Below the pieces are notes generated by a model. That model was not told where the DNA came from. It ran no database searches and was given only the letters and a program-made list of their open reading frames with translations. The position numbers and the translations under genes are program-made. This document shows, piece by piece, positions 24,358 to 37,155 of a stretch of DNA of 64,000 bases (positions within the stretch are counted from its first letter, which is position 1; every line of letters begins with the position of its first letter). Origin of the DNA: Euphorbia lathyris (Eukaryota; Streptophyta; Magnoliopsida; Malpighiales; Euphorbiaceae); NCBI RefSeq assembly GCF_963576675.1, contig NC_088911.1, positions 81,063,256 through 81,127,255 of the forward strand. The letters are read 5' to 3'.

Positions 24358-27300
24358 ATGCCTCCCAAAAGAAGAGTGGTGGATGAGATTAACGTGCGAG
24401 AGGATCAACAACAGCTGGAACAAAGGATTGGACAGCGGGTTGAGCAAGCGATAGGGCAACGATTCGAACAGCGATTCGATGACATCGTGGATCAGCTGAC
24501 ACGGAGGTTGGGTGACATGTTCGCAACTCACGGACAACGAAACCCTAATCCGCAGTATCATCATCAGCACAGGAATCCGTTCACTGCTGATTTTGACGAA
24601 GAAGGGACTGATGAGGAGTATTATGAAGAAGTCAGGAGGCCTCGTCCACCACGTAATGTGGGAGACGATAGGCGTTGGGAGGCTGGAATGAGGATGGAGA
24701 TTCCTGAGTTTTGAGGTTCCCTTCAACCTGAAGAGTTCCTTGATTGGTTGACTACTGTGGAAGAAATCCTAGAGTTTAAGGGTGTTCCTGAAAACAAAAG
24801 GGTGCCTTTAGTCGCTACTCGGCTCAGAGATAGGGCGATGGCGTGGTGGCAGCAGTTGAAGAAAACTAGGGTTCGACTGGGCAAATCGAAAATTACAAGT
24901 TGGGAGAAGATGAAGAAGCAGTTGCGGGCGACGTTCCTGCCATACAATTACCAGCGTATTATGTACCAGAGGTTGCAGAATCTACGGCAAGAGAGTCGTT
25001 CAGTTGATGAATATACGACCGACTTTTACCAGCTCATTGCACGGAACGAGGTACATGAGACAGAAGATCAATTGGTGGCCAGGTATATTGGTGGTTTGCG
25101 AGAACAGATAAGGGAACCGTCAATATGTTTGATTCCATGTCGGTTTCTGCAGCGCACCAAAGGGCAGTCCAACTGGAAAAGAGACGTGTTAGCGGGTTCG
25201 GGCAGTCTGTCGGGTTCGGGCAGTCTATAGGAGGAACACGGGAATTTGATAAAACTTCAGCCCCTACAACAGCAGCGGCACCTAGTGCTAACAGAAGAAG
25301 TGCACCCAGCAGTAGCTCTATGAAGTGTTTCTCATGCGGTGAGGTTGGGCATAGACAGGATGACTGTCGAAAGGTAGGAAAGAGAGCGATGTTTGCTGAT
25401 ACAGAAGAAGAAGAGGAGAATGTCCATTATCGAGAAATTGATGGAGAACCTGTCTTTGATGATGAGGAGCCTGTAGATGAAGAGATCGTGATAGGAGATG
25501 TTGGGACTTCGCTGGTTGTAAGGCGATCGTGCTTCACGCCCCGAGCTGTGGAGGAACGGTGGCTACGAAATAATATATTTCAGTCCACTTGCACTATTAA
25601 GGGGAAGGTGTGTAAGTTTATTATTGATTCTGGAAGCTGTGAGAATATCATCTCAACAGAGGCAGTTAAGAAGTTGGAACTAGTACCCGAGAAACATCCT
25701 GCACCATACAAGTTGGCCTGGTTGAAGCAGGGAGGTGAGTTGACTGTGACCAAACGAGTTTTGGTATCTTTTTCTGTGGGAACTAGATATAAAGATGAGG
25801 CGTGGTGTGATATGGTACCCATGGATGCGTGCCATCTCCTATTGGGGAGACCGTGGCAGTTTGACCGGATCGCGTTCCACAATGGTAGGGCCAATACTTA
25901 CAGTTTTGTTTTCAATGGTGCTAAAATTGTGTGGGTACCTACGAAGGAGGAAGTCAGTAAAGCAGCGCCCAACGGAAGCGTCTTATTGGTGAATCGGGGT
26001 ACAACTGGAGGAAGAGCTTCGGGATACTGAGGTGGTGTACTTGTTGATGGGTAAGCGAGCAGATCAAGAAGGGGTGATCCCAGACGAAGTTAAGCCATTG
26101 CTGTCAGAATTTCATGATCTGTTCCCAGAAGAATTGCCCAATGGTTAACCACCCATGCGGGAAATTCAACACCAGATTGATCTTGAGCTAGGGGCTGCAT
26201 TACCCAACCGTCCACATTATAGGATGAGTCCGGGCGAGCATGAAGAGTTGAGTAGACAGGTAGAGGAGTTGCTAGCAAAGGGGTACATTAGAGAGAGTTT
26301 GAGCCCTTGTGCAGTACCAGCCCTATTGATTCCAAAAAAAGATGGCACTTGGAGAATGTGCGTGGATAGTAGAGCTATCAATAAAATCACGATCAGGTAC
26401 CGTTTTCCTATCCCTCGCTTAGATGACCTGTTGGATCAGTTGAGTGGAGCTACTGTGTTTACAAAGCTGGATTTGAAGAGTGGGTACCATCAGATTCGTA
26501 TTCGGGATGGAGATGAGTGGAAAACAGCTTTCAAAACACGCGAAGGGCTTTATGAGTGGCTGGTGATGCCATTCGGATTGTCAAATGCTCCTAGAACTTT
26601 CATGCGAGTTATGAACCAGGTCTTGAGACCTTTTATTGGTACTAGTGTTGTCGTTTATTTTGACGACATTCTGATTTACAGTAAAAATCCCATTGAACAT
26701 TTGGCTATCTTGAGGGAGGTTCTCACTGTTTTGAGGAGAGAGCAGTTATTGCTGCTGTCAAAAAGTGTGTTTTCATGTCAACCAGGGTCCTGTTTCTTGG
26801 TTATGTTGTTTCAGATGTGGGTTTGCAGGTAGATGGGTCCAAAATTGAGGCTGTCAGACACTAGCCCCGCCCTAATACTATTACTGAAGTTCGAAGCTTT
26901 TGAACTTATATAGGATCGCCTTACTTCGGCCCCAATTCTTGTCCTTCCTAATTTTCAGCAGCCTTTCGAGCTTCATTCTGATGCTTCCAAGATGGGAATT
27001 GGAGCTGTACTCAGCCAGAATAAAAGGCCAGTGGCGTATTTCAGTGAGAAGCTGTCGGGAGCGAAGCTGCGGTACAGTACTTATGATGTTGAGTTTTACG
27101 CAGTTGTGCAGGCCATTAAGCATTGGCGGCATTACTTGTTCCAGTGGGAGTTTGTATTATTCACTGACCATGAAGCATTGAAGCATTTGCATAGTCAAGA
27201 CAAAGTTTCAGCCAGACATGCGAGATGGGTTGCGTATCTGCAACAGTTCACCTTTGTTCTAAAACATAAATCTGGGGTTGCCAACAAGGTGGCAGATGCA

Positions 27301-28655
27301 TTGACTAGGAGAAGAGGGTTGCTCAGCAAATTGTCGGTTGAGGTATTTGGATTCGACTCTTTCGCTGAATTGTATGATACTGACCCATATTTTGCTGGTG
27401 TTTTGGCAAAAGTACGAGCTGGAGATCGTACAGGTTACCACCTTCAAGATGGTTTTCTGTTCAAAGGCAACCAGTTGTGTGCTCCTGATTGTAGTTGGCG
27501 GTTAAAAATTATTGAAGAGCTGCACAGAGAAGGTCATGTGGGCCGGGATCGTACCTTGCAGTTGGTTCAGGCCAATTACTTCTGGCCTTCTATCAGGAAA
27601 GAAGTGGAGAAATTGGTACAGAGGTGTCACGTGTGTCAAGTTTCGAAGGGAACAACTACTAATGCAGGATTGTATCATCCACTTCCTGTTCCTACACAGC
27701 CATGGACAGACATCAGTATGGACTTCGTGTTGGGGTTACCGCGTACACAACGGGGTAATGATTCTATTTTTGTTGTGGTGGATCGTTTTTCTAAAATGGT
27801 ACACTTTATTCCTTGTAAAAAAACAACTGATGCTGTTCAAGTAGCTCAATTATTCTTCCGAGAGGTTTACAAGCTGCACGGCTTGCCAGCATCCATTGTG
27901 TCTGACCGGGACACTCGATTTGTTAGTCACTTTTGGCGGAGTTTGTGGAAAATGGTCAATACGCAATTGAATTTTAGTAGTGCCTACCATCCTCAAACTG
28001 ATGGGCAGACTGAAGTTGTGAATCGGTCCTTAGGCAATCTGTTGCGTTGTTTGATTGGTGACAAGGCTAAGACTTGGGATGTTGTGTTGAGCAAAGCTGA
28101 GTTTGCACACAACCATGCTGTTAATCGCAGTACGGGTTTCAGCCCTTTTGCTGTGGTTTATTCTGTTGTTCCTCGAAGCCCACTGGATTTGGTGTCATTA
28201 CCAGATAAGACACGCGTGCATGGGAAGGCAGAAAGTTTTGTGAACAGCTTGGTGGAAGTACATAAGCAAGTTCATGATAATCTTGTGACGGCAACAAGCA
28301 ATTACAAGAAACATGCGGATACGAAGCGCCGCCACGCAGAATTTGAAGTTGGGGATTTTGTTTGGGCTGTTTTGACTAAGGAAAGATACTCCGTGGGAGA
28401 TTATAACAAGCTGTCTGCTAAGAAGATAAGGCCTTTGGAGATTGTGGAGAAAATCAACCCAAATGCTTACCGGTTGAAATTGCCTAGTCATATTCGCACC
28501 GCAGATGTTTTTAATGTGAAGCACCTAATTCCGTTTTCTGGCGATTCTTCTGATGATGACAATTCGAGGGCGAATTCTGTTCACCCAGGGGAGAATGATG
28601 AAGTGGAGCGGGCCTTAAACTATTTGGAGAAAACGGACTCGAAACTGAAATTTTG
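24358..28655 (+). pseudogene. Region D gag-pol, multiply frameshifted
   Basis: From ATG 24358: TGA at 24712 (Arg elsewhere); a 1-base loss near 25115; a 1-base gain near 25996; TAA at 26146; a 1-base loss near 26746; a TAG at 26863; and a ~120 bp deletion near 26900 joining two AGCTTT motifs. The open piece 26992-28656 (554 codons) keeps the end of RNase H and all of integrase, including the HHCC finger and D, D35E residues, and runs into LTR5. The gag CCHC knuckle and protease DSG are also recognisable. It has the most scattered small lesions of the five, suggesting a longer time without function. Confidence 0.88.
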
Positions 28656-28701
28656 AAGATAAAACGGGTTGTTGGAATTTAGCGATTTCGGACCCTAATA
28701 A
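28596..28701 (+). repeat. LTR5, truncated to ~106 bp
   Basis: Begins TGATGAAG after polypurine tract 28588-28595 but stops at GGACCCTAAT, where it joins AATATATTTCAG of a protease-region sequence. The junction has a few bases of microhomology (TAAT/AAT). The rest of the LTR, the primer site and all of gag are gone. Confidence 0.85.
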
Positions 28702-31700
28702 TATATTTCAGTCCACTTGCACTATTAAGGGGAAGGTGTGTAAGTTTATTATTGATTCTGGAAGCTGTGAGAATATCATCTCAACAGAGGCAGTTAAGAA
28801 GTTGGAACTAGTACCCGAGAAACATCCTGCACCATACAAGTTGGCCTGGTTGAAGCAGGGAGATGAGTTGACTGTGACCAAACGAGCTTTGGTATCTTTT
28901 TCTGTGGGAACTAGATATAAAGATGAGGCGTGGTATGATTAGGTACATATGGATGCGTGCCATCTCCTATTGGGGAGACCGTGGCAGTTTGACCGGATCG
29001 CGTTCCACAATGGTAGGGCCAATACTTACAGTTTTGTTTTCAATGGTGCTAAAATTGTGTTGGTACCTACGAAGGAGGAAGTCAGTAAAGCAGCGCCCAA
29101 CGGAAGCGTCTTATTGGTGAATCGGGTACAACAGGAGGAAGAGCTTCGGGATACTAAGGTGGTGTACTTGTTGATGGGTAAGCGAGCAGATCAAGAAGGG
29201 GTGATCCCAGACGAAGTTAAGCCATTGCTATCAGAATTTCATGATCTGTTCCTAGAAGAATTGCCCAATGGTTTACCACCCATACGAGAAATTCAACACC
29301 AGATTGATCTTGAGCCAGGGGCTGCATTACCCAACCGTCCACATTACAGGATGAGTCCGGGCGAGCATGAAGAGTTGAGGAGACAAGTAGAGTAGTTGCT
29401 AGCAAAGGGGTACATTAGAGAGAGTTTGAGCCCTTGTGCAGTACCAGCCCTATTGATTCTAAAAAAAGATGGCACTTGGAGAATGTGCGTGGATAGTAGA
29501 GCTATCAATAAAATCACGATCAGGTACCGTTTTCCTATCCCTCGCTTAGATGACCTGTTGGATCAGTTGAGTGGAGCAACTGTGTTTACAAAGCTGGATT
29601 TGAAGAGTGGGTACCATCAGATTCGTATTCGGGATGGAGATGAGTGGAAAACAGCTTTCAAAACATGCGAAGGGCTTTATGAGTGGCTGGTGATGCCATT
29701 CGGATTGTCAAATGCTCCTAGCACTTTCATGCGAGTTATGAACCAGGTCTTGAGACCTTTTATTGGTACTAGTGTTGTCATTTATTTTGATGACATTCTG
29801 ATTTACTGTAAAAATCCCATTGAACATTTGGCTATCTTGAGGGAGGTTCTCACTGTTTTGAGGAGAGAGCAGTTTATTGCTGATGTCAAAAAGTGTGTTT
29901 TCATGTCAACCAGGGTGCTGTTTCTTGGTTATGTTGTTTCAGATGTGGGTTTGCAGGTAGATGGGTCCAAAATTGAGGCTGTCAGACACTGGCCCCGCCC
30001 TAATACTATTACTGAAGTTCGAAGCTTTCATGGGCTGACGTCATTTTATCGGCATTTCATACCTCATTTTAGTAGTATCATGGCTCCTATTACTGATTGT
30101 ATGAAGCAGAGCGGGAAGTTTGTGTGGACCAACGAGGCGGAATCAGCTTTTGAACTTATCAAGGATCGCCTTACTTCGGCCCCAATTCTTGTCCTTCCTA
30201 ATTTTCAGCAGCCTTTCGAGCTTCATTCTGATGCTTCCAAGATGGGAATTAGAGCTGTACTCAGCCAGAATAATAGGCCAGTGGCGTATTTCAGTGAGAA
30301 GCTGTCAGGACCGAAGCTGCGGTACAGTACTTATGATGTTGAGTTTTACGCAGTTGTGCAGGCCATTAAGCATTGGCGGCATTACTTGTTCCAGCGGGAG
30401 TTTGTATTATTCACTGACCATGAAGCATTGAAGCATTTGCATAGTCAAGACAAAGTTTCAGCCAAACATGCGAGATGGGTTGCGTATCTGCAACAGTTCA
30501 CCTTTGTTCTAAAACATAAATCTGGGGTTGCCAATAAGGTGGCAGATGCATTGAGTAGGAGAAGAGGGTTGCTCAGCAAATTGTCGGTTGAGGTATTTGG
30601 ATTCGACTCTTTCGCCGAATTGTATGATACTGACCCATATTTTGCTGGTGTTTTGGCAAAAGTACGAGCTGGAGAGCGTACAGGTTACCACCTTCAAGAT
30701 GGTTTTCTGTTCAAAGGCAACCAGTTGTGTGTTCCTGATTGTAGTTGGCGGTTAAAAATTATTGAAGAGCTGCACGGAGAAGGTCATGTGGGCCGGGATC
30801 GTACCTTGCAGTTGGTTCAGGCCAATTACTTCTGGCCTTCTATCAGGAAAGAAGTGGAGAAATTGGTACAGAGGTGTCACGTGTGTCAAGTTTCGAAGGG
30901 AACAGCTACTAATGCAGGATTGTATCGTCCACTTCCTGTTCCTACACAGCCGTGGACAGACATCAGTATGGACTTCGTGTTGGGGTTACCGCGTACACAA
31001 CGGGGTAATGATTCTATTTTTGTTGTGGTGGATCGTTTTTCTAAAATGGTACACTTTATTCCTTGTAAAAAAACAACTGATGCTGTTCAAGTAGCTCAAT
31101 TATTCTTCCGAGAGGTTTACAAGCTGCACGGCTTGCCAGCATCCATTGTGTCTGACCGGGACACTCGATTTGTTAGTCACTTTTGGCGGAGTTTGTGGAA
31201 AATGGTCAATACGCAATTGAATTTTAGTAGTGCCTACCATCCTCAAAATGATGGGCAGACTGAAGTTGTGAATCGGTCCTTAGGCAATCTGTTGCGTTGT
31301 TTGATTGGTGACAAGGCTAAGACTTGGGATGTAGTGTTGAGCAAAGCTGAGTTTGCACACAACCATGCTGTTAATCGCAGTACGGGTTTCAGCCCTTTTG
31401 CTGTGGTTTATTCTGTTGTTCCTCGAAGCCCACTGGATTTGGTGTCATTTCCAGATAAGACACGCGTGCATGGGAAGGCAGAAAGTTTTGTGAACAGCTT
31501 GGTGGAAGTACATAAGCAAGTTCATGATAATCTTGTGACGGCAGCAAGCAATTACAAGAAACATGCGGATACGAAGCGCCGCCACGTAGAATTTGAAGTT
31601 GGGGATTTTGTTTGGGCTGTTTTGACTAAGGAAAGATACTCCGTGGGAGATTATAACAAGCTGTCTGCTAAGAAGATAGGGCCTTTGGAGATTGTGGAGA

Positions 31701-31905
31701 AAATCAACCCAAATGCTTACCGGTTGAAATTGCCTAGTCATATTCGCACCGCAGATGTTTTTAATGTGAAGCACCTAATTCCGTTTTCTGGCGATTCTTC
31801 TGATGATGACAATTCGAGGGCGAATTCTGTTCACCCAGGGGAGAATGATGAAGTGGAGCGGACCTTAAACTATTTGGAGAAAACGGACCCGAAACTGAAA
31901 TTTTG
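28701..31905 (+). pseudogene. Region E pol, gag deleted; long intact RT-RNase H-integrase frame
   Basis: Starts in mid-element at the protease region (DSG near 28757) and has TAG stops at 28940 and 29393. After these, 29396-31906 is open for 836 codons and includes RT (YFDD), RNase H, the integrase HHCC finger and D, D35E residues, and the pol tail running into LTR6. It has no promoter-proximal start, gag, 5' LTR or primer site of its own, so it is a fossil despite the long frame. Odd residues include ILIYCKN for ILIYSKN and HPQNDG for HPQTDG. Confidence 0.87.
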
Positions 31906-32312
31906 AAGATAAAACGGGTTGTTGGAATTTAGCGATTTCGTACCCTAATTTTGTTGGATTCGGCCCATTGAATCAAACCCATCGATTTAAGGACCCATGG
32001 TGGACGTGTTTTTTAGCCATCCGAGGTCGTTTAGGGCCTCAAATCGGCCTTTTTGTGTTTTAGCGCACTTCTTATTTTGTTGTTTTCCTTTTCCTTTTAG
32101 GTTTCGGATTAGGTTTTATTTTGTCAGCCTATATAAAGGCTCGACCTCCACCTTATGTAAGGCAGTTATCGATTAATAAGAATTTCAGAGTTTATTCTCT
32201 TTCTTCCAATTTTCGTTAGTCGTGCGCGATTCAACGATAGTTGACGGTTTTAAGCTTTGTTCGTGCGCGAGCAAGTGTTTAGAACGAAAGTCTGTTTATT
32301 TCCGCTGCATCA
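31846..32312 (+). repeat. LTR6, right end of CRM-like array
   Basis: A 467 bp LTR ending CATCA at 32312, after polypurine tract 31838-31845. Followed by ACTCC, the probable imperfect target duplication. Confidence 0.9.
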
Positions 32313-33242
32313 ACTCCACATTGAGGCCTATAAAAATTTAGTAACTCAGACCTTAATCAGACCAACTCAAAGGAATAACTCCACTCATAAGGCCTATAAA
32401 CCTATAAGTATTCAATTTTTATTTATATATATTAAACTTATAAATACTCCAAATATACTTCCACTTAGTTCACCAAACCATATAATAAAGATCTTCATAA
32501 TTTTTTGAATGTGATATCAAGTACAACTTTGATAAACAAACTCAGAAGTTAGAATATCCATATTAAAAACCTTTAAAATTTATTACTAAAGACCTTACAA
32601 TAACTAAAACTTTGATTTGGTAACTTAAAAATAACATTACCCATACAAACACCTAAAATCCTCTAACCATCCAATGCCCTCTTATGGATCCATAACTCCA
32701 ATTTATCTTTAGTTCAAGACATCATACCAAACAATCCATACAAATAGCAGATAGATCAAGGTTCCATTTTTTTTTAAAGAAAAATGTTGAAATTCATTAT
32801 TAAGTGAAATCGTAGACACAAGAAAGAAAATTTTAGTCCTCACATTCTTCAAAAGCTGAAATCACAGTTCAATTAGATCATAGACCACATTTCCTCACAT
32901 GACTAATGAAACCTTAGAATCAGTTCTCACTATCAAAATATTTGTATGGTTCCAATTGATCAACTTAAATTGAATTAAGTGCTACTTCTAATTGAAAACT
33001 AATTATTACAAGTACCATAAATTGTGAGCATAATCTTATAATTGAAGGTAGGCAACAAATACAGAAAAATGTATAATCATGTATAATCAACTATCTCATA
33101 TGCTAATTCTAATTCTTTTTGAAAAATATTAGCTAAATATTGTCGTTATTAACGAATACAACACAATAAATAGATACTTTCCCATCACTATATATCTTTA
33201 TATTAGGTCCGAAGAAATTAACCTAGGGCTCTGATACCAAAA
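32313..33242 (-). other. Non-coding internal region of outer element, part 2, with leader and PBS
   Basis: AT-rich sequence without a gene. From about 32986 it matches the leader copy at 8436-8689. The minus-strand primer site lies at 33227-33239, 3 bases from the LTR. Together with 10594-12210 it forms the ~2.5 kb internal part of the outer element. Confidence 0.7.
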
Positions 33243-35213
33243 TGTCACACCCGACCCTAAACGGCATCGGGTGTGAAGGAAAGATAACACAACGATCTAT
33301 GAATTTGACTCATAAATTTTAACTTAGATAAAAAATTTATTTAACTATTTGGCTTGGACTTGATCATTTTATCAAGCTTCCTACGTATCCCGAACGTTTT
33401 TTTAACCTTTCAACCGGGAATCAAAGCCACGTAGTTCTACCTATTTTAAATTATCTAGATATAGTTGGATTTTATAAGCACAAATTAAATACTTTAAATT
33501 AATATAATTAACAAACTAAAAAAAAAAAAGTTATTAGTTTATTTATAGACTAGACCACAATCAATAATTACTTGTTCGAGCACTTTTACTTAACAATTAT
33601 TGTAGAACAATCGCATCATCGCTAACATAAATTAAACGCACACACTAACCCATATTCAGTCAGTCATCTTTAAATTAATTTTATGTAAACATCATCCTTA
33701 TTCGTATTTTTATAATGCACACTACCAAACAAGATCATACCATTAAGATATGATGCTACGCGTGTACACATGTGGTTTCGTTCAACTCAGTAGAAATAAC
33801 CGTTGATTTGATATTAGTTATGATCATAAAATAGTGAATAACTTAGCTACCTTTTCCCCAAAATCTGAACCATTAACAATTCTATCACTGGCATTTCCTA
33901 TCAAACCAATCATTCCAAACGACTTAATCAAAGTCTAACCCGACTCTGATTACTGAACAAATCACTCAAAACCAACTCAATAACGAAACAACTCTTTTTA
34001 TTACGGAATCAAGAAAATGTCCCTAATCTGCAAAAAGCCGAGAAAATCAGCATAGGAGGCCATCTTCCTCATTCCTATTTTAATACGAACCCCGGGTGGA
34101 CAACCCCAAAAACCAGTGCTCTCAGTTCGAAGAACTCAGACAATCACAACATATATAGGCAACTTGAAGTAAAAATTTCAGAACAAGAGAAATCATGAAC
34201 AAAAACCCATAACGAAAAGATTTTACATTTGAAAATCTTATTGCATGTATAAAATCCAACCATTAAGAGTCTGTGGAAAACCAACAGTAACCACATACAC
34301 ACGAAAGAATTCAGACCTCCGCTAAACACTCCTAGAAGCAGAGATCAAAATCAGTTATTCCGTTTCCCAGAATTGAAAGTCGAAAAACCTACCAGGAAGT
34401 GTCCCAATTTGACGGAACCAAGTAGAATTTCAGAAAATCCGTTCGATAATGGTGAAAAGAATGACAGTTTGAATCGCCGGTGACTGTATAGTGAGGAAGA
34501 AAAAGATGAAAGGGGTTGTGAAGAGTAGACAATGGTGAAAAGAGAAGCTTTCTCTCTCTCTCTTTCTCTCCCTTCTCCCTTGTGCGATCCCCCCCCTTCT
34601 TAAATTCTAGCAACTTCCCTTCCTTATGTACACATTTCCCTCACTTAATTAATTCTAGGACCTTCGATATCTTCCTCCTATTATTTAAATTAGAGTTAGA
34701 AAATTATTATTAGGTTTTACTAGACATGAAATTTATATTCTTTTATAAAATATATTATTTGATTAAATAAAAATGGTAATCTGTTAAAAAAATGAAATAA
34801 TAATGGTAGTAACTTGTAATATGAAATTATCATTAGTATATGGTAGTATAAGAAAACAAATTAAATGTATCATTAATAATATCGGATTATAAAATTTGAA
34901 AGGGTATATTTTTCTTTAATTAAAAGGAATTTCCAAAATTCTAATTTAACCTCCAATTCTTGTAATTCGTGTAATTAAACCTCATTTATTACATTTTTAT
35001 ACCTATTTGTTACTTATTATTTCGATTAAAAGATTAGTCTGACACTGTTATCTCGGGTCTAATCGAATTAAATGATGTTTTCGAAATGTTATTTCGAAAA
35101 ATAATTCAAATTGATATGTAATTTTCTTTGATTTTAATCATATACTTAAAATACTATCTATTGAAATCAATTTTCATAAAATAATAATAATAAAACTAGA
35201 CACTGACGTGACA
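33243..35213 (-). repeat. Outer element 5' LTR, complete (1971 bp)
   Basis: On the minus strand it starts TGTCACGTCAG at 35213 and ends GGGTGTGACA at 33243, followed by the primer site. It is long for its coding-free interior. A CT-rich run lies near 34548-34580. Small reading frames inside (for example minus strand 34144-34329) are shared with the left LTR and are not convincing genes. Confidence 0.88.
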
Positions 35214-35218
35214 AATAA
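35214..35218 (+). other. Target-site duplication, right copy (AATAA)
   Basis: Second copy of the AATAA at 8362-8366. The unit sequence ATTGGGTCGATTTG resumes after it. Confidence 0.88.
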
Positions 35219-35643
35219 ATTGGGTCGATTTGAGAAATAATTCATCAAACTGTCTTCTCGCTCATGAATCTTGTTATCTACACTTCATATGTGTGTTATT
35301 TTATCAGTAACAAATCACAAACATTCATTGGAATGTGAAAAAAATAAAAAAATATACTGTCTTTTTTGTACGGATTAGATAAAAAAAATTTCTAAAAATC
35401 CACCGAATTTATAAATATTAATCTCAAATTCTATTATTAAATTATAAAAAATATGAAATCCTTTTTTTAGACGAATTATTATGCAATTGGTGCAGAATAA
35501 TGAATAAAAATATCTGTATTTTATAATAGTGTCTGAAATTGACCCAATTTATCAACGTTATGGGTAAAATTGCACCATTTTAGACGTTAGGGGTAAAATT
35601 GCTCCTAGCCCAAAACGTTAGGGATATTTTTGCACCTTAACCC
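35219..35643. mobile_element. MULE-like MITE, right portion (unit 2)
   Basis: Continuation of the MITE begun at 8210, ending TTTTTGCACCTTAACCC. Followed by AAAAAAGAA as in unit 1. Confidence 0.8.
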
Positions 35644-36639
35644 AAAAAAGAATTATCATTTTTCTAAGAGCATGCCACATCATCAAAATCCCATCAAATC
35701 CAATTACCTTTTTTTTTCTTACGATTAAACTCTTCCAATTCATACCTTTTGTTCTATAATATCACTAACAATTTTTACATTTAAAAAAAATGTTCTGTTT
35801 GTAAGAGCATGCAACATCATCAAAATGGCATCTAAAATTCTCTTCTAATCTTCTTTCTGTTTCTGTTATTATATGTAATATAGATTTCATGATTTATATA
35901 ATCTGTACTTATATGTTGTTTGATAGAAATAAAAATTAAGTACTGAAAAAATATAAAATTAAATACTGAATTTTAAATACCGAATATAAACAATTAGTTG
36001 ATAATACAAACACACGTGAATTACCTTAAAAAAATCACATTTAAATTAAATAAGTGCTTAATTTTTAATTTAAATGATTAGATGAGTTATCAAACAAGGT
36101 ATTGGCCTAAAATTTCAATTGCGTTTAATAACCCTATGTTCTTATCTAATTGATTCAATAACCTGTCCAGTTACATTCAATATCTCCATAATCTCGTCTA
36201 ATTGCATTGGATAACCCAAAAATTCAACTGTCCCGTGAACTTTCAAAATTTCCTAATTTGTTGTCTATTTATCACATTCTTTTGATACGTGACGAGCATT
36301 TTGAGACATGACGGAGCGTGTCTTCCATTTTCAGCATGCAACAAATTTTATTAAGAATTATGAGGTTATTAGATACAATAAGTGGGATCATTTGTAACTT
36401 TTAGAAATTCAGATGTTGCCCCTATACTCCAAAACTTTCCCTCCACTCTGAACTTTTTATTTGATGAGTCATATCCTCTGCACATAATAATTAAGATACT
36501 ATATTTGCCATTTTATACAACTTAGCACATGACCTGTGTATGGTAACCAAATTAGCTATAAATTACACCCCTCTTCTCTCTTGCCCTCTCTTCAGATTAT
36601 CAAAAAAAGACACAAATTCAATTTTCAAACCCTGAATCT

Positions 36640-37155
36640 GTGGCTGGATATGGGTGGAATTCCAACAATCTTCCTACAAGCACGTACGCCGGCGCTCCAC
36701 AAATCGCCTGTCGAATTTGTAACCAGGTTTTTGTGAGCACTGAAGCTTTTCTTCATCACATCGAAATTCACATGTCTACGGATCATGATGGTTCTTCTGT
36801 TTCTGCCTCCAGAAGGATGCAGCAGCCACCACCGTCTCTTAATGCTTCCGGTGGTGGCTTGAGCCGTCTCTCCGGTCAAAGAAACAACTTCAGTTTTCCC
36901 ATTCCAAATGTTTACAGTACTATGTTTAATCTGAATCCTAATCAGTTTATTCATCCCCGGGCAGCCCCAGACATGTACTCTCCTTTTCCAACTGTGAGGA
37001 ACAACTACGGGTTTGGGTCACAAAGTTTCCCTATCCCTTTTCAGGCTCCGAAGAAATTCACCCAGCCATTTCTTCAGCAGCTGGAGAAACCCTTGATCCC
37101 TATTTCTGATTCTGATTCTGAGTTTGAAGTGCTAGACTTGAACTTGAAGCTGTAG
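36640..37155 (+). pseudogene. Zinc-finger gene copy, unit 2, start codon ATG to GTG
   Basis: The frame matching the unit 1 protein is open to its normal stop, with the finger (CRICNQVF...HHIEIH) and DLNLKL tail intact, but the start reads GTG. The A-run upstream has 7 A as in unit 1, so the ATG at 36536 is out of frame. The first ATG after the TATA box (36557-36563) is at 36647 in the wrong frame and gives about 28 codons. The next in-frame ATG corresponds to M45, after the finger. The copy probably makes no finger protein unless GTG is used inefficiently. Coding differences from unit 1 include S-A-S for S-P-S and IPF for IGF. Confidence 0.7.

Larger units (their letters stand above)
12211..32312 (+). 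mobile_element. CRM-like Ty3/gypsy array: five internals sharing six LTRs
   Basis: Order: LTR1-A-LTR2-B-LTR3-C-LTR4-D-LTR5(truncated)-E-LTR6, all on the plus strand. LTRs begin TGATG and end CATCA, follow a GGGGAGAA polypurine tract and precede a TGGTATCAGAGCC primer site. The flanks ACTTC (12206-12210) and ACTCC (32313-32317) look like a 5 bp target duplication with one change, so the whole 20.1 kb block grew from one insertion. CRM-clade assignment rests on gag-protease-RT-RNase H-integrase order, short LTRs, and a pol frame that runs ~60 bp into the 3' LTR. No copy is intact. Confidence 0.85.
8367..35213 (-). mobile_element. Outer LTR retrotransposon, minus strand, non-autonomous and rearranged
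   Basis: The insertion ends are TGTCAC and GTGACA, flanked by AATAA. The primer binding site complement (GGCTCTGATACCA) beside the LTR edges at 8674-8686 and 33227-33239 shows the element runs on the minus strand and would use initiator-Met tRNA. The 5' LTR is 33243-35213. Without the inner array (12211-32312) the element is about 6.7 kb, and I see no gag, protease, RT or integrase in its own internal sequence (10594-12210 and 32313-33242). It is therefore LARD-like. The left side carries LTR, leader and LTR fragments in an order that indicates a collapsed head-to-tail dimer. Confidence 0.82.
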
